Source: Pseudomonas luteola NBRC 103146
GTDB taxonomy: Bacteria > Pseudomonadota > Gammaproteobacteria > Pseudomonadales > Pseudomonadaceae
Direction of reading: 5' to 3'
Assembly: GCF_002091675.1 (NCBI RefSeq)
Contig: NZ_BDAE01000022.1
Coordinates: 1 to 64,000 of the forward strand
DNA: 64,000 bases
Positions 12,736 through 25,621 of the stretch are shown here, one piece after another. Numbering within the stretch: position 1 is the stretch's first letter; each line of letters opens with the position of its first letter. The translations under genes and the position numbers were made by a program. Below the pieces are notes generated by a model, which was given only the letters and a program-made list of their open reading frames with translations, did no database searches and had not been told where the DNA came from.

Positions 12736-14226
12736 TCAGGTACGCGAAGTCGTAGAAGTTTGTTCAGCCAGTGCAACCGCGCGGAACATCGCACGACGTT
12801 TATTGATCGTTTCTTCCCATTCCGCAGCAGGTTGAGAGTCTGCAACGATGCCCCCACCGGCCTGAACATGAAGCTCACCGTTTTTGATGACGGCAGTGCG
12901 AATCGCGATAGCAGTATCCATATTGCCATTCCAGGCCAGATATCCTACGGCACCGCCGTAGACACCTCGCTTGACAGGCTCCAGCTCGTCGATGATTTCC
13001 ATGGCGCGGATCTTCGGCGCGCCGGACAGCGTACCTGCCGGCAGGATGGCACGCAGGGCATCCATGGCATTGAGACCGTCCGTGAGCTGGCCGGTCACGT
13101 TGGACACGATGTGCATGACATTGGAATAACGCTCGATCACCATTTTTTCGGTCAGCTTGACCGAGCCGGTCGACGATACGCGGCCAACATCATTACGACC
13201 CAGATCGATCAGCATCAGATGTTCGGCAATTTCCTTTTCATCACTGAGCAGGTCTTTTTCGAGCTCAAGATCCTGCTCTTCAGACGCTCCTCGTGGACGC
13301 GTTCCGGCGATAGGTCTAACCGTTACCAGCCCTTCCTCTACTCGAACAAGGACTTCCGGCGAACTGCCTACAACATGGAAATCACCAAAGTTGAAGAAGT
13401 ACATGTAGGGCGTTGGGTTGAAGCAGCGTAGCGCGCGATAGAGGTCGATGGGGGCGGCCTTGAAATCGATGGACATCCGCTGGGAAGGCACGACCTGCAT
13501 GCAGTCTCCAGCCAGGATATAGTCCTTGATCTTGACAACCGCCTGCTCGTAATCCGCCTGAGTAAAGCTGGCTCGAAACTTGGGCTCCTGCGCCTGAGGT
13601 GCACTGAAATCGAGTCCACGGCGCGGCGTAATAGGCTGACGCAGGCGCTCCAGTAATTCATCCAGGCGCGCTTTGCCTTGGTCGTAGGCATTTTCATCGG
13701 CCGGGTCGACCAGCACAATGGCATGCATCTTGGTAGATAGATTATCGAACACCACGACAGCATCAGATACCATCAGCAGGATATCGGGATTGCCCAGCGG
13801 GTCAGGATTGGTGCAGGCACCCAGGCGCTTTTCGACATAGCGGACACAGTCATAACCGAAATAGCCGACCAGGCCCCCATTGAAGCGCGGAAGGTTAGGC
13901 AGTGTGGGCACGCGGTAGCGCTGCTGGAATGCTTCGACAAACGCTAGCGGGTCCTCGACCTCAACGGTTTCGACGACCTCATCGCCCTCATGAATCGTGG
14001 CCTGGTGGCCATAGACTCGCAGTACGGTGCGACTGGGCAGCCCGATAATGGAGTAGCGACCCCATTTTTCACCACCTTGAACAGACTCAAGCAGGTACGT
14101 ATTGGTGGTATCGGCCAACTTGAGATAAAGCGACAGCGGCGTGTCGAAATCGGCCAGGGTTTCGAATGTCAGGGGAATACGGTTATAGCCGGCAGCGGCC
14201 AAACGCAGGAATTCTTCGCGGGTCAT
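12736..14226 (-). CDS. trpE: Anthranilate synthase component I
   Basis: Converts chorismate and ammonia to anthranilate, the first step of tryptophan synthesis. 496 residues with the chorismate-binding domain signatures [43 protein letters not shown] and the late [16 protein letters not shown]. The N-terminal LLES motif at the tryptophan feedback site ([10 protein letters not shown]) is present, so allosteric inhibition is expected. Preceded by a Trp-codon leader and attenuator (14259-14335). Start ATG has GTGGAGGG upstream. Confidence 0.97.
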   Translation of the reverse strand: MTREEFLRLAAAGYNRIPLTFETLADFDTPLSLYLKLADTTNTYLLESVQGGEKWGRYSIIGLPSRTVLRVYGHQATIHEGDEVVETVEVEDPLAFVEAFQQRYRVPTLPNLPRFNGGLVGYFGYDCVRYVEKRLGACTNPDPLGNPDILLMVSDAVVVFDNLSTKMHAIVLVDPADENAYDQGKARLDELLERLRQPITPRRGLDFSAPQAQEPKFRASFTQADYEQAVVKIKDYILAGDCMQVVPSQRMSIDFKAAPIDLYRALRCFNPTPYMYFFNFGDFHVVGSSPEVLVRVEEGLVTVRPIAGTRPRGASEEQDLELEKDLLSDEKEIAEHLMLIDLGRNDVGRVSSTGSVKLTEKMVIERYSNVMHIVSNVTGQLTDGLNAMDALRAILPAGTLSGAPKIRAMEIIDELEPVKRGVYGGAVGYLAWNGNMDTAIAIRTAVIKNGELHVQAGGGIVADSQPAAEWEETINKRRAMFRAVALAEQTSTTSRT

Positions 14227-14258
14227 GATCAGCCTCGTGGAGGGTAAAGGTCAGGTGC

Positions 14259-14315
14259 AAAACGCGCCGGGCATGCCGGCCAGGAATGAGTCAGGCGCGC
14301 CAGCGCCAACGCGCC
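14259..14315 (-). promoter_or_regulatory. Predicted trpE transcription attenuator
   Basis: Three short segments on the minus strand can pair in two exclusive ways. GGCGCG at 14315-14310 can pair with CGCGCC at 14299-14294; the latter can instead pair with GGCGCG at 14268-14263, which is followed at once by TTTT (14262-14259). The second pairing is the terminator, strengthened by an inner GCCGG/CCGGC pair; the first is the antiterminator. The Trp codons of the leader peptide lie between the first two segments, as expected if a stalled ribosome selects the structure. Attenuation of trpE has been reported in P. putida. The folding here is by eye. Confidence 0.7.
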
Positions 14316-14335
14316 AGGGCCTTGATGACCTTCAT
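14291..14335 (-). CDS. trpL: trp operon leader peptide
   Basis: A 14-codon reading frame, MKVIKALARWRWRA, with Trp at codons 10 and 12, ending just upstream of the attenuator terminator. Two Trp codons in so short a peptide, overlapping the alternative RNA stems before trpE, fit a ribosome-stalling leader. The SD is weak (only CTGTGG before the ATG). The ATG overlaps the TGA of an upstream Trp-containing frame (ATGA), so it may be translated by coupling. Confidence 0.7.
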   Translation of the reverse strand: MKVIKALARWRWRA

Positions 14336-14400
14336 CCACAGTTTGCAGGTGACCACCACGATTCGATCTCTTCACCGGGTAGATAGGAATACGGCCACAC
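14332..14400 (-). CDS. Possible second Trp-containing leader frame upstream of trpL
   Basis: A frame open from GTG 14400 (or TTG 14412) to a TGA at 14334-14332, 22 to 26 codons. It contains Trp as its second codon (from GTG) and a Trp-Trp pair (ESWWSP) near the end. Its stop overlaps the trpL start as ATGA. There is no convincing SD, so expression is uncertain. It may be chance, but three Trp codons before an attenuator are worth noting. Confidence 0.3.
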   Translation of the reverse strand: MWPYSYLPGEEIESWWSPANCG

Positions 14401-14458
14401 TAGCTCAGGCAACTCGCTGAATCAACCTCTTTGCCATAGCGAGTGTGGCATTTTATCG

Positions 14459-15148
14459 CTAAGCCAGTAACTGCCTAAGGTCGTCCAGTAGCCAGTCAGG
14501 TGACTCATCAGCTATGGGCTGACCATGATTGTAGCCATAGGTCATCGCGACGCAGCGCACTCCGGCGGCCCGTGCAGCATGGATATCGTTACGTGAATCG
14601 CCAATGAACAAGGCGTCGTCAGGCTTGGCACCCGCCTTGCCCAAGACATAGAGGAGCCCGGCAGGATCAGGCTTTTGTTGAGGTAACGTATCCCCTCCTA
14701 CGATCCAGGAGAAAAAACCGCCCAGCTGCATGTCATCCAGAAGTGGGGCAACAAAGCGCTCCGGCTTGTTGGTAATGACGGCCATCGCAATCCCTTTGGC
14801 CTTGAGCATCGCCAGCGCTTCCTGAACACCGGGGTACACGACCGTGAGCTCGTGGCTGCCCCCATATAGAGACATGAAAAGGCTCAAAGCCTCATCTGCC
14901 TCAGCCTCCGTGATGTGGCTGTGCTCCATCTGATCCGCCAAGGCACGACGAACCAGCACACGGGCTCCATTACCAATCCACAGCCTGACCTTATCCAGCC
15001 CTGCAGGGGGTCGACCTAGCGTTTCAAGCATGGCATCAACCGCTGCGGCCAGATCTGGGGCTGAATCGAGAAGCGTGCCGTCCAGATCAAACATGATCAG
15101 CCGTGGCTGCTTTCCATCAAACAAGGTTTCCAGCACGCCTTGACTCAT
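14459..15148 (-). CDS. gph: Phosphoglycolate phosphatase
   Basis: HAD-superfamily phosphatase that removes 2-phosphoglycolate formed by DNA repair. 229 residues; motif I is [15 protein letters not shown], motif II VITNKP, motif [20 protein letters not shown]...[16 protein letters not shown]. Overlaps the rpe stop by four bases. The pathway product is glycolate, which the glc genes at 50-57 kb would oxidise. A hairpin (arms ACTCGCT/AGCGAGT, 14412-14444) lies just downstream. Confidence 0.95.
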   Translation of the reverse strand: MSQGVLETLFDGKQPRLIMFDLDGTLLDSAPDLAAAVDAMLETLGRPPAGLDKVRLWIGNGARVLVRRALADQMEHSHITEAEADEALSLFMSLYGGSHELTVVYPGVQEALAMLKAKGIAMAVITNKPERFVAPLLDDMQLGGFFSWIVGGDTLPQQKPDPAGLLYVLGKAGAKPDDALFIGDSRNDIHAARAAGVRCVAMTYGYNHGQPIADESPDWLLDDLRQLLA

Positions 15149-15822
15149 ACCGCACGTGCCTTGGCCAGCTCATTACGCATGGTCTTGATGACCTCTGCAT
15201 AATCCGGCGCATTAAAAATGGCGGAGCCCGCAACAAACGTATCGGCACCGGCACGTGCGATTTCACCGATGTTGGAAACGTTGACGCCGCCATCGATTTC
15301 CAGACGAATCGGCAGGCCGGAGGCATCGATCAGCTCACGTGCCTCGCGCAGTTTGTCGAATGTTTTCGGAATGAACTTCTGGCCACCAAAGCCCGGATTC
15401 ACACTCATCAACAACACCATGTCGATCTTGTCCATGACGTATTTCAGGCAGTCCAGGGACGTCGCCGGGTTAAAGACCAGCCCTGCTTTACAACCACCTG
15501 CCTTAATGAGCTGCAGTGAGCGGTCGATATGCTCTGAAGCCTCCGGGTGAAAGGTGATGAACGAGGCGCCCGCCTCAATGAAATCACCGATAATACGATC
15601 CACTGGCTTGACCATCAGATGCACATCGATAGGCGCCGTCACGCCATACTTGCGTAGCGCCGAACAGACCATGGGGCCAATCGTAAGATTGGGCACATAG
15701 TGGTTATCCATAACATCGAAATGGACAATATCGGCACCCGCTGCGAGCACCTTGTCTACATCTTCACCCAGACGGGCAAAGTCAGCGGAGAGGATCGACG
15801 GAGCGATAGCATAAGGTTGCAT
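15145..15822 (-). CDS. rpe: Ribulose-phosphate 3-epimerase
   Basis: Interconverts ribulose-5-phosphate and xylulose-5-phosphate. A 225-residue TIM barrel with the metal and catalytic motifs [53 protein letters not shown] and EIDGGV. First gene of the rpe-gph pair leading into the trp genes, an order shared with many Gammaproteobacteria. The 252 bases upstream, to 16074, contain no gene that I can see. Confidence 0.96.
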   Translation of the reverse strand: MQPYAIAPSILSADFARLGEDVDKVLAAGADIVHFDVMDNHYVPNLTIGPMVCSALRKYGVTAPIDVHLMVKPVDRIIGDFIEAGASFITFHPEASEHIDRSLQLIKAGGCKAGLVFNPATSLDCLKYVMDKIDMVLLMSVNPGFGGQKFIPKTFDKLREARELIDASGLPIRLEIDGGVNVSNIGEIARAGADTFVAGSAIFNAPDYAEVIKTMRNELAKARAV

Positions 15823-16074
15823 GGAAAAGCCTCAAGGCAAGTCAGCGGAAAGCGGCATTGTACCCAATGCGGCGGCTAGGCATTCATGCATTAGAGAGCT
15901 GACAACCGGCATTTCTCCCCCCTGCTGTCTTGCACAGCACATCTTGCAGGGCACACTTGCCGCTTGTGGCGGTCAGTGCAAGTAGATGCCTCTTATTTGC
16001 GTGCCGCGGTAGACATCGCCCATGACAGCATGACCAAAGGTGATTAGTCTTCCGCCCATTCTGGACAGGACGAA

Positions 16075-17115
16075 GTGCACTTCATGTTTAGCCGACCCGG
16101 TGTATTCAACAAGACCCTGCTGCTGATTGCTCTTGGCATAGCCAACAATGCCTCTGCCGAAGAAGCTACTACCCCGCCAGTCCCTGCTGCCGAACGAGCA
16201 GCTCCGATTGGACGTAGTCAGGATGCTGCGCAGGCGCTGGAGCGCACGCTCCCCAAAAGCGAGCAGCAGACCCTGACGGCGGGCAACGAGCAATTCCTGG
16301 CGTTATGGAAACCTGCCAATACTGCCCAGCCTCAGGGAACGATCGTCCTGATACCGGGCGATGGCGAGTCCGCTGACTGGCCCAACACCATCAGCCCACT
16401 CAGGCAAAAATTGCCCGACGAAGGTTGGCAGACACTTAGTCTGACTCTGCCCGACCCGCAAAACCAGGCTCCACTGCCGCGTAACGCCAACGGGGCGACT
16501 TCCGCTCTTGCCGATGCTGATGCATCCACTGCAAAGGGCGCGTCCCCCACACCCGTAGAAGGTGTGACCGGCACAGCACCAACACCTGAAACCCAGGCTG
16601 AAATAGGCAGTGGCGAACCCGCACAGGCAGGCAAGGCACCCTCGGATGCCAAAGCATTGCAGGATGCCTATGCGGAGGGCGTCATGGCTAGACTGGCGGC
16701 CGGAATCGACTTTGCGCTACAGCGAGGCTCCAAGCAGGTGATTCTGCTCGGTCACGGTACCGGAGCCTATTGGGCAGCTCGCTACCTCGCTGAACGAGAG
16801 CCCAGCGAGCTTCATCACTTGATTATCATTGATGGCAAGGCACCGGTTAATTCGGGCTCAAATCTGGATGCAATCGTGCCCAAGCTCAAGGTAGCAACAG
16901 GCGACTTCTATCATAACCAGTCTTCGATCGCTCAAGCCTCGGCCCAGCAGCGCCGCCAGGCTGCCAAGCGGGAACAGGCCAGCGATTACACCCAGGTTGC
17001 CCTAAAGACGATTCCCGGCGACCCCTCCAATGAGCAGGAACAGTTGTATCGTCGTGTGCGAGGCTGGCTTAGCACACACATAGCGGCAGGCGGTGGAGAG
17101 CAGCCTGCGCACTAA
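16075..17115 (+). CDS. DUF3530 family exported protein (alpha/beta-hydrolase-like)
   Basis: Function unknown. A signal peptide is clear at the N-terminus (KTLLLIALGIANNASAEE). A long low-complexity Ala/Pro/Thr segment occupies about residues 135-195. The C-terminal half has a hydrolase-like nucleophile region, VILLGHGTGAYWAARYLAE, and IIIDGKAPVN; this matches DUF3530. The start is GTG 16075 (AGGA just upstream) or ATG 16084; both leave the signal peptide intact. The 3' end overlaps the convergent djlA-like gene by four bases. Confidence 0.8.
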   Translation: MHFMFSRPGVFNKTLLLIALGIANNASAEEATTPPVPAAERAAPIGRSQDAAQALERTLPKSEQQTLTAGNEQFLALWKPANTAQPQGTIVLIPGDGESADWPNTISPLRQKLPDEGWQTLSLTLPDPQNQAPLPRNANGATSALADADASTAKGASPTPVEGVTGTAPTPETQAEIGSGEPAQAGKAPSDAKALQDAYAEGVMARLAAGIDFALQRGSKQVILLGHGTGAYWAARYLAEREPSELHHLIIIDGKAPVNSGSNLDAIVPKLKVATGDFYHNQSSIAQASAQQRRQAAKREQASDYTQVALKTIPGDPSNEQEQLYRRVRGWLSTHIAAGGGEQPAH

Positions 17116-17860
17116 CGAAAGCCATGCCGTTCTTTGATAAGCCGATAGGCTGCGTGCAAGGCAGCGGTTTTTTCCGCTGCCTCCTGAACCACATATTTAT
17201 TGGCGCCGGCACCTTGAACCTTGTCGGGATGATGCCTGCTGAGCAATCGCCGATAGGCTTGCTTGATACTTTTGCTATCGCTGCTCTCGCTTACCCCTAG
17301 CAGCGCCAAAGCCTCTTTATAGCCATTGTTTGCCCGCGGCTTCTTCGCTGACCGCATGGGCTGCAGTTCATCTACTCGCGTTTGTGAGAGCCCGGCCCAC
17401 AATCCCCATTGCCGGATCAGGTCCCGCTCACCAGGCCGGACGCTGCCGTTCACCCATACCATTCGCCAACAGGCACGAATGATAATTTCAGCCTGACTTT
17501 CCGCTGCAGCCAGCCGGGTACGAGCCGAGCGAACTGCCGTTTTACCCTGATTGAACGCAGCGATTGCACGGCGGCGGCCCTCAACGTCCAAACCCAATCG
17601 CTTAATTTCACCTTCAGCCTGGCGAATATGTGCCGTCGACACTTGCCCCCCTGCCTTGGCCAGATGGCCGAGCAGTTCAAACAAGAGCTGATGCTCAAAA
17701 CCAACCTGCCCCAGCCGCAGGCGCAGCGCAGACCAGGAGGTGAGTCCCAGCTTACGCTCGGCCGCATGCCCTAACATTGCACCCAGCAATGCTCCAGAAA
17801 GATCAGCTGCCGCCCAGCCGGTAAGCGCCCCGGACAGCGTTAAAGGCCATGGCCAGAACA

Positions 17861-17861
<1 letters not shown>
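17112..17861 (-). CDS. DjlA-like J-domain co-chaperone (TerB-DnaJ)
   Basis: Predicted membrane-anchored DnaK partner. 249 residues: a hydrophobic glycine/alanine-rich N-terminal segment (LSGALTGWAAADLSGALLGAMLG), a central TerB/DjlA-like helical domain, and a C-terminal J domain with the essential HPD motif in SRHHPDKVQG. The GTG start shares one base with the murU stop. It forms a unit with murU and amgK on the minus strand, as in other pseudomonads. Confidence 0.88.
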
Positions 17862-19545
<1,684 letters not shown>

Positions 19546-19670
19546 TTATAACGGTTTCCCTCGGCCCTAGCCGTTGCGCAGGTCATGCTTTATTATCCGA
19601 TATCTTTTTGAGCCCATCGAGAGGCCTGCGGTCCGTTTCCGGGCCGATGGCGCGCAGGATAACTTTAAGG

Positions 19671-22514
19671 ATGGCCGTGAAATCCCCCGCGTTTCGCAGA
19701 AAGTTTCCCTTGCTGGTTACTGGCAGTCTGCTGGCTTTTCAGCCGCTGACCTCCGTTCTTGCTGCTCCGGCAGCCCAGCAGTTCAACTGCGCTCCTTCCG
19801 CCACAGGCGGCTGGGCGTGTAATACTACCGAGGCCACGAGTAATGTGCCTCCCCGCCCAGCTCATACGGAGTCGGCTGTCAGTGCAGGCGATGGCCCGCA
19901 GACCGCAGCCGCCCGAGAGCCGGAGAAGACGCTGGTCACCGAGAGCGAAGGCCGAGGCCTTGCTTCCCGAAGCGCGGACTATAGCCATCTGGATTGGGTG
20001 CCGCGTGAAAAGCTGACCCCTGCGCAGCTGGCGGAAACAGGCCCCTACTGCTCGGGCGCCTATGTCGAGCCACAGCGCCCCGGCATGAATGACAAAACGC
20101 CGATGAGCGAATCGCCGACGTACGTCACTGCCAAGGTGTCTCGCTATCAGGAAGAGACTCAGACCGCCACCCTCGCAGGTGATGTAATCCTGCGGCAAGG
20201 TCACATGCAGGTCGAGGCGAATGAGGCCAACCTGCATCGGACTGAAAACCGGGGCGAGCTGAACGGTAACGTCAAGTTCCGTGACAATGGCATGCTCGTG
20301 GTGGGCGACAATGCTCAAGTGCAACTCGACAACGGCGCCGTTCAGGTGGATAACGCCGAATACGTTGTGCACCAGAGCCGCATTCGGGGCAGCGCGCTGT
20401 ACGTCAAGCGCGGCGAAGACGCCATTATCCGTCTGAAAGACGGTACCTATACGACATGCGAGCCGGGCAGCAACTCATGGACCGTCAAGGGCAATAACGT
20501 TACGTTGAACCCGGCGACCGGCCTTGGCTATGCCACCAACGCGACCTTGCGCGTCAAGGACTTCCCGGTCCTCTATACACCGTTCATTTATTTCCCGATC
20601 GACAATCGTCGTCAGTCAGGCTTCCTGCCGCCGACCATTGCCTCGTCGAGCGATAATGGTCTGACCGTCGTAACGCCCTACTACTTCAACCTGGCGCCCA
20701 ATTACGACGCAACTCTGTACCCACGCTACATGACCAAGCGCGGCCTGATGATGGAAGGTGAGTTCCGTTATCTGACACGCAGCAGCGAAGGTCAGATCAG
20801 TGCGGCGTACCTGAACGATCAGGAAAACGATCATGAAGGCATGCCGGAAGCAACGGACAGGCGCTGGCTGTACGGTTGGAAAAACCGCACAGGCCTGGAC
20901 TCCCGCTGGCTGGCAGAAGTCGACTACACCAAGATCAGCGATCCGTATTACTTCCAGGATCTGGATACCGATCTAGGCATTAGCAAACCCACCTACGTCA
21001 ACCAGCAGGGCCAGCTGACGTACCGGGGTGATACCTATACAGCGCGCTTGAACGCTCAGGCCTACCAGATGGCTACGGTATCCGACGTGACACCGTATAA
21101 CCGCCTGCCACAGCTGACGTTGGATGGACACCTACCTTACAGCCCAGGCGGTCTGCAGTTTACCTATGGTACTGAGTTTGTTCGGTTCCAACGCAGTCTG
21201 GATGACCAGATCTACTTCGACCTGGACGACAACGGTAATGAAATTAACCGTCGTCCTCGCCCTGATGCAAACCTGTTTGGTTTGACACGAGCCGAAGGCA
21301 ATCGTATCCATGCTGAGCCTGGTATTTCCCTGCCAATGAATGCCAGCTGGGGCTACCTGACGCCCTCTGTTCGATATGCTTATACTCGTTACGATCTGGA
21401 TCTGGATAGCCAGGGTCAAAGAGACCTAGCAACTTCTCTTTCTACAGCTACAGATGCAAATACTCTAGCGGCCACTGGCCGTCGCCGCTTTGCAGGCTCT
21501 AGCCTCCAAAGCTTTAACGATAGTCCAAGCCGTTCTGTGCCTATCGTAAGCATCGACAGCGGTCTGTATTTCGATCGTAATTCCAACCTGTTCGGCGAAG
21601 GCGGCAAGCAGACTCTAGAGCCTCGTGCCAAGTACTTGTATGTCCCATACAAGGACCAGGATGACATCCCGGTATTCGATACCAGCGAATACACCTTCAG
21701 CTATGACTCCCTGTGGCGTGATAATCGCTTTACAGGCAGAGACCGGATTGGCGATGCCAATCAGCTGGCCTTGGGTGCAACCTCCCGCTTCATCGAGCCG
21801 AGTGGCTTTGAGCGAGCCAATGTCAGCTTTGGCCAGCTGTTCTACTTCCGCGACCGCCGCGTACAGCTGCCAGGTTTGACGGAAGATGATATTGCCTACG
21901 CCCGCAGCCTTGGTCAGGATGTCGACAATCCTCAAGCTGACTCCTGGCGCTCGCCTTATGCGTTGGCCGGTATGTACCGCTTCAACCGCGACTGGCGCGT
22001 CAATGGAGAGTTCAACTGGGATCCGACCATTAACCACACGGACTCTGGCAGCGTAATGTTCCATTACCAGCCGGAAAACGATCCCCGGAAGATCGTCAAC
22101 GCAGGCTATCGCTACAGAAGCAATACACGCGTCTATGATCCCAACCTGGGCCGTTTCGCCTACAACAGCAACGATTACAAGATCGACCAGCATGATTTCT
22201 CTGTCATCTGGCCAATCGTTCCGCAGTGGTCCGCCATTGCCCGCTGGCAGTTCGACTACAACAAGAGCCGTACGCTTGAGGCCTTTGGCGGCTTCGAATA
22301 TGACAGCTGCTGCTGGAAGCTTCGTCTGATCAACCGTTACTGGGTCGATACGGATGACGATGCCTTCTACAGCTCACAAACGTCCAAGTCTGACCGCGGC
22401 GTCTTCCTGCAGATCGTCCTGAAAGGGCTCGGCAACGTCTTTGGTGGCAAGACCGAAGGCTTCCTGGATAAAGGCATTCAAGGCTATCGTGAACGTGAAG
22501 ACCAAGCTATGTAA
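19671..22514 (+). CDS. lptD: LPS-assembly outer membrane protein LptD
   Basis: Outer membrane beta-barrel that, with LptE, inserts lipopolysaccharide into the outer leaflet. The start at ATG 19671 gives 947 residues beginning [20 protein letters not shown], a signal peptide matching the P. aeruginosa start; the frame is open 21 codons further up. The N-terminal OstA/jellyroll domain ([21 protein letters not shown]) and barrel follow. The C-terminal Cys pair [12 protein letters not shown], used in the LptD disulfide pattern, is present, as is a Cys near residue 38. A loop at about bases 21420-21520 looks inserted. Confidence 0.96.
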   Translation: MAVKSPAFRRKFPLLVTGSLLAFQPLTSVLAAPAAQQFNCAPSATGGWACNTTEATSNVPPRPAHTESAVSAGDGPQTAAAREPEKTLVTESEGRGLASRSADYSHLDWVPREKLTPAQLAETGPYCSGAYVEPQRPGMNDKTPMSESPTYVTAKVSRYQEETQTATLAGDVILRQGHMQVEANEANLHRTENRGELNGNVKFRDNGMLVVGDNAQVQLDNGAVQVDNAEYVVHQSRIRGSALYVKRGEDAIIRLKDGTYTTCEPGSNSWTVKGNNVTLNPATGLGYATNATLRVKDFPVLYTPFIYFPIDNRRQSGFLPPTIASSSDNGLTVVTPYYFNLAPNYDATLYPRYMTKRGLMMEGEFRYLTRSSEGQISAAYLNDQENDHEGMPEATDRRWLYGWKNRTGLDSRWLAEVDYTKISDPYYFQDLDTDLGISKPTYVNQQGQLTYRGDTYTARLNAQAYQMATVSDVTPYNRLPQLTLDGHLPYSPGGLQFTYGTEFVRFQRSLDDQIYFDLDDNGNEINRRPRPDANLFGLTRAEGNRIHAEPGISLPMNASWGYLTPSVRYAYTRYDLDLDSQGQRDLATSLSTATDANTLAATGRRRFAGSSLQSFNDSPSRSVPIVSIDSGLYFDRNSNLFGEGGKQTLEPRAKYLYVPYKDQDDIPVFDTSEYTFSYDSLWRDNRFTGRDRIGDANQLALGATSRFIEPSGFERANVSFGQLFYFRDRRVQLPGLTEDDIAYARSLGQDVDNPQADSWRSPYALAGMYRFNRDWRVNGEFNWDPTINHTDSGSVMFHYQPENDPRKIVNAGYRYRSNTRVYDPNLGRFAYNSNDYKIDQHDFSVIWPIVPQWSAIARWQFDYNKSRTLEAFGGFEYDSCCWKLRLINRYWVDTDDDAFYSSQTSKSDRGVFLQIVLKGLGNVFGGKTEGFLDKGIQGYREREDQAM

Positions 22515-23790
22515 CGCCATGCGCCCACTTGCTCTAGGTGTGGCGCTGACTATCAGCTCAATGGCCCATGCTGCCGTGGTACCGCTGGACCGAGTGGTTG
22601 CCATTGTAGACAACGATGTGGTGATGGAGAGTCAGCTCAGGCAGCGCCTGACCGAGGTGAAGCAGAACATTGCCAAGCGGGGCGGCGAAGTACCGCCCGA
22701 CAGTGCTGTAGAAAATCAGGTACTGGAACGGCTGATTCTGGAAGACATACAGCTGCAAATCGCTGAACGTAGCGGCATTCGCATCTCGGAAGACGAGCTA
22801 AACCAGGCGGTTGCCACAATCGCTCAGCGCAACGGACTGAGCGTGGCTCAGTTTCGTCAGGCGCTGGCTCAGGATGGCCTGACCTATGACGATGTTCGCG
22901 ACCAGGTACGTCGTGAGTTGACTATCAGTCGCGTACGGCAGCGTCAGGTAGCCCAGCGCATCCAAATCAGTCAGCAGGAAGTGCAGAACTTCCTGAACTC
23001 CGATCTGGGCCGCATTCAGCTATCAGAAGAATACCGCCTGGCCAATATTCTGATTCCTGTCGCGGATAGCGCTTCTTCCAGTGAAATCCAGGCTGCTGGC
23101 CAAAAGGCCATGCAGATCTATAACAAGGCTCGTCAGGGTGCTGACTTTGGCGAACTTGCCATTGCCAACTCGGCTGGCGATAACGCCTTGGATGGCGGTG
23201 AGATAGGCTGGCGGAAAGCCGCCCAGCTTCCACCTCCCTTCGATCAAATGATCAGCTCGATGAAGCCAGGTGACGTCACTGAGCCTGCTCGTGTACCGGG
23301 CGGTATTATCATCCTCAAGGTTGAGGAGAAGCGTGGCGGCGAAAGCTCGGTGGTTGACGAAGTTCATGTCCGCCATATTCTGCTAAAGCCAAACGAAATT
23401 CGCAGCGACGAGGAGACACGTCGTCTAGCGGAACGCCTGCGTGAGCGCATTGAGGGTGGTGAAGACTTTGCCGAACTGGCCAAGAGCTTTTCGGAAGATC
23501 CCGGTTCGGCACTTAACGGTGGCGACCTGAACTGGATCAACCCGGAGTCTCTGGTACCTGAGTTCCGTGAGGTCATGAACAGCACCTCTGCTGGCCAGCT
23601 GTCTCAGCCTTTCCGTACGCAATATGGCTGGCACATTCTGGAAGTCCTGGGTCGTCGTGCTACGGACAACAGCGAGCAGGTTCGTCAACAGCAAGCCCTC
23701 AACCTTCTGCGTAACCGCAAGTACGATCAGGAGCTGCAGCTGTGGCTGCGCCAGATCCGCGACGAGGCTTACGTGGAAATCAAAAAGTGA
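22495..23790 (+). CDS. surA: Periplasmic chaperone and peptidyl-prolyl isomerase SurA
   Basis: Guides outer membrane proteins such as LptD to the Bam complex. GTG 22495 gives 431 residues with an n-region MKTKL and signal sequence ending at AHA; ATG 22519 is the alternative. The N-terminal SurA domain ([20 protein letters not shown]) is followed by two parvulin domains ([11 protein letters not shown]... and [14 protein letters not shown]...), each with the closing GWR/GWH motif. The start overlaps the lptD end by 20 bases. Confidence 0.94.
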   Translation: MKTKLCNAMRPLALGVALTISSMAHAAVVPLDRVVAIVDNDVVMESQLRQRLTEVKQNIAKRGGEVPPDSAVENQVLERLILEDIQLQIAERSGIRISEDELNQAVATIAQRNGLSVAQFRQALAQDGLTYDDVRDQVRRELTISRVRQRQVAQRIQISQQEVQNFLNSDLGRIQLSEEYRLANILIPVADSASSSEIQAAGQKAMQIYNKARQGADFGELAIANSAGDNALDGGEIGWRKAAQLPPPFDQMISSMKPGDVTEPARVPGGIIILKVEEKRGGESSVVDEVHVRHILLKPNEIRSDEETRRLAERLRERIEGGEDFAELAKSFSEDPGSALNGGDLNWINPESLVPEFREVMNSTSAGQLSQPFRTQYGWHILEVLGRRATDNSEQVRQQQALNLLRNRKYDQELQLWLRQIRDEAYVEIKK

Positions 23791-24785
23791 CAGGGCCAAA
23801 GCGCTTTGCTTTGACGCCCGGGGAGCCAGCAGGCATCGGTCCGGACCTTTGCCTGCTGCTTGCTCAGCATCCTCAGCCCTACCCTCTTATTGCTATTGCC
23901 AGCCAGTCTCTACTGGCCGAGCGAGCCCAGCAGCTCGGCCTCTCAATTTCCCTTATCAGCGTTACGCCATCTGACTGGCCTGTAGAGCCCACTAACGCCG
24001 GGGCGCTTTATGTATGGGACACACCACTAGGCGCACCCGTGGTGGCTGGCCAATTGAGTCCTGCCAATGGTCACTATGTTCTGGAAACCCTGACTCGGGC
24101 CGTGCAGGGCTGCCTCAATGGCCACTTTGCCGGCATGATTACCGCACCGGTTCACAAGGGCGTGATCAATGAAGCAGGCGTTGCGTTCTCCGGACATACC
24201 GAATTTCTTGCCGACCTGACCCATACTCCGCAGGTTGTCATGATGTTGGCAACAAGGGGCCTGCGCGTGGCTCTTGTCACTACGCACTTGCCCTTACGTG
24301 AAGTGGCGGACGCCATCACTGGCGAGCGTGTCCAGCGTGTAGCGCGGATACTTCAGGCTGACCTGCAAGAGAAATTCGGTATTCCGAAGCCGCGAATTCT
24401 GGTCTGTGGCCTCAATCCCCACGCCGGCGAAGGCGGACACCTGGGCCGGGAAGAGATCGAGATCATCGAGCCTGCACTTGAGCAGTTGCGTGAAGAAGGC
24501 CTTGAACTGATAGGCCCTTTGCCAGCTGATACACTATTCACACCCAAATACCTTGATCACTGCGACGCCGTGCTCGCCATGTATCACGACCAGGGCCTGC
24601 CTGTGCTCAAGCACAAAGGCTTTGGTGCCGCGGTCAATATTACCTTAGGCCTGCCGATCATTCGTACATCGGTCGACCATGGTACCGCCCTAGATCTGGC
24701 CGGAACGGGCCAAGTCGATACCGGCAGCCTGAGCGTTGCCTTGGAGACGGCCTATCAAATGGCCGAAACACATATCAATGACTGA
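23787..24785 (+). CDS. pdxA: 4-hydroxythreonine-4-phosphate dehydrogenase
   Basis: NAD-dependent enzyme of pyridoxal phosphate synthesis. GTG 23787 overlaps the surA TGA (GTGA) and gives 332 residues starting [19 protein letters not shown], the family N-terminus. Metal and substrate sites are seen in [28 protein letters not shown] and [12 protein letters not shown]. The unit order surA-pdxA-rsmA-apaG-apaH is the classic gammaproteobacterial one. Confidence 0.95.
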   Translation: MTGPKRFALTPGEPAGIGPDLCLLLAQHPQPYPLIAIASQSLLAERAQQLGLSISLISVTPSDWPVEPTNAGALYVWDTPLGAPVVAGQLSPANGHYVLETLTRAVQGCLNGHFAGMITAPVHKGVINEAGVAFSGHTEFLADLTHTPQVVMMLATRGLRVALVTTHLPLREVADAITGERVQRVARILQADLQEKFGIPKPRILVCGLNPHAGEGGHLGREEIEIIEPALEQLREEGLELIGPLPADTLFTPKYLDHCDAVLAMYHDQGLPVLKHKGFGAAVNITLGLPIIRTSVDHGTALDLAGTGQVDTGSLSVALETAYQMAETHIND

Positions 24786-25581
24786 GCTTTATCAACACAA
24801 GGCGCGCAAGCGTTTTGGACAGAATTTTCTTCATGATGCCGGCGTCATCCACCGCATCCTGCGCGCCATCAATGGAAAGGCAGGTGAACATCTGCTGGAA
24901 ATCGGCCCTGGCCAAGGGGCGCTCACGGAAGGACTACTGTCCAGTGGCGCAACGCTGGATGTCATAGAGCTTGACCAGGATCTTATCCCCCTGCTCAAGC
25001 TAAAGTTTGGCCTGAACCCTCAGTTCACCCTCCATCAGGGTGATGCCCTCAAGTTCAATTTTGCCGAACTGGTTAGTGGCGAGAAGCTGCGTGTCGTGGG
25101 CAACCTGCCCTACAACATTTCCACTCCATTGATCTTCCATCTTTTGGACCATGCAGACGTTATCTCCGACATGCACTTCATGCTGCAGAAGGAAGTCGTC
25201 GAGCGGCTGGCAGCAGAGCCAGGCGGCGGCGATTGGGGACGTCTGTCAATCATGGTTCAATACCATTGCCGCGTTGAGCACCTGTTCAATGTAGGCCCTG
25301 GTGCATTCAATCCTCCACCCAAGGTGGATTCGGCCATTGTGCGCCTTGTTCCACATACCGAACGTCCGTATACCGCTAAAAATCCAAAGATGCTTGAGCG
25401 AGTCGTACGTGAAGCGTTCAATCAGCGCCGCAAGACCTTGCGCAATACACTCAAGAGTCTCATGAACAGTGATGCCATCGAGGCTGCCGGCGTTGAGCCG
25501 GGTCTACGCCCCGAGCAACTCGATATCGCAGCCTTTGTCCGCTTGGCCAATGCCTTGGCAGATCAGCCACAGAGCAACTAA
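24778..25581 (+). CDS. rsmA: 16S rRNA dimethyladenosine transferase
   Basis: KsgA; dimethylates two adjacent adenines near the 3' end of 16S rRNA during 30S maturation. 267 residues from ATG 24778, which overlaps the pdxA end by eight bases and starts at the conserved [20 protein letters not shown]. AdoMet motif [22 protein letters not shown] and the catalytic NLPYN in [15 protein letters not shown] are all present. Confidence 0.96.
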   Translation: MTELYQHKARKRFGQNFLHDAGVIHRILRAINGKAGEHLLEIGPGQGALTEGLLSSGATLDVIELDQDLIPLLKLKFGLNPQFTLHQGDALKFNFAELVSGEKLRVVGNLPYNISTPLIFHLLDHADVISDMHFMLQKEVVERLAAEPGGGDWGRLSIMVQYHCRVEHLFNVGPGAFNPPPKVDSAIVRLVPHTERPYTAKNPKMLERVVREAFNQRRKTLRNTLKSLMNSDAIEAAGVEPGLRPEQLDIAAFVRLANALADQPQSN

Positions 25582-25621
25582 GGTCATCTGAATAACCTGA
25601 ATATTTAAGAGGTCAGCCTCA

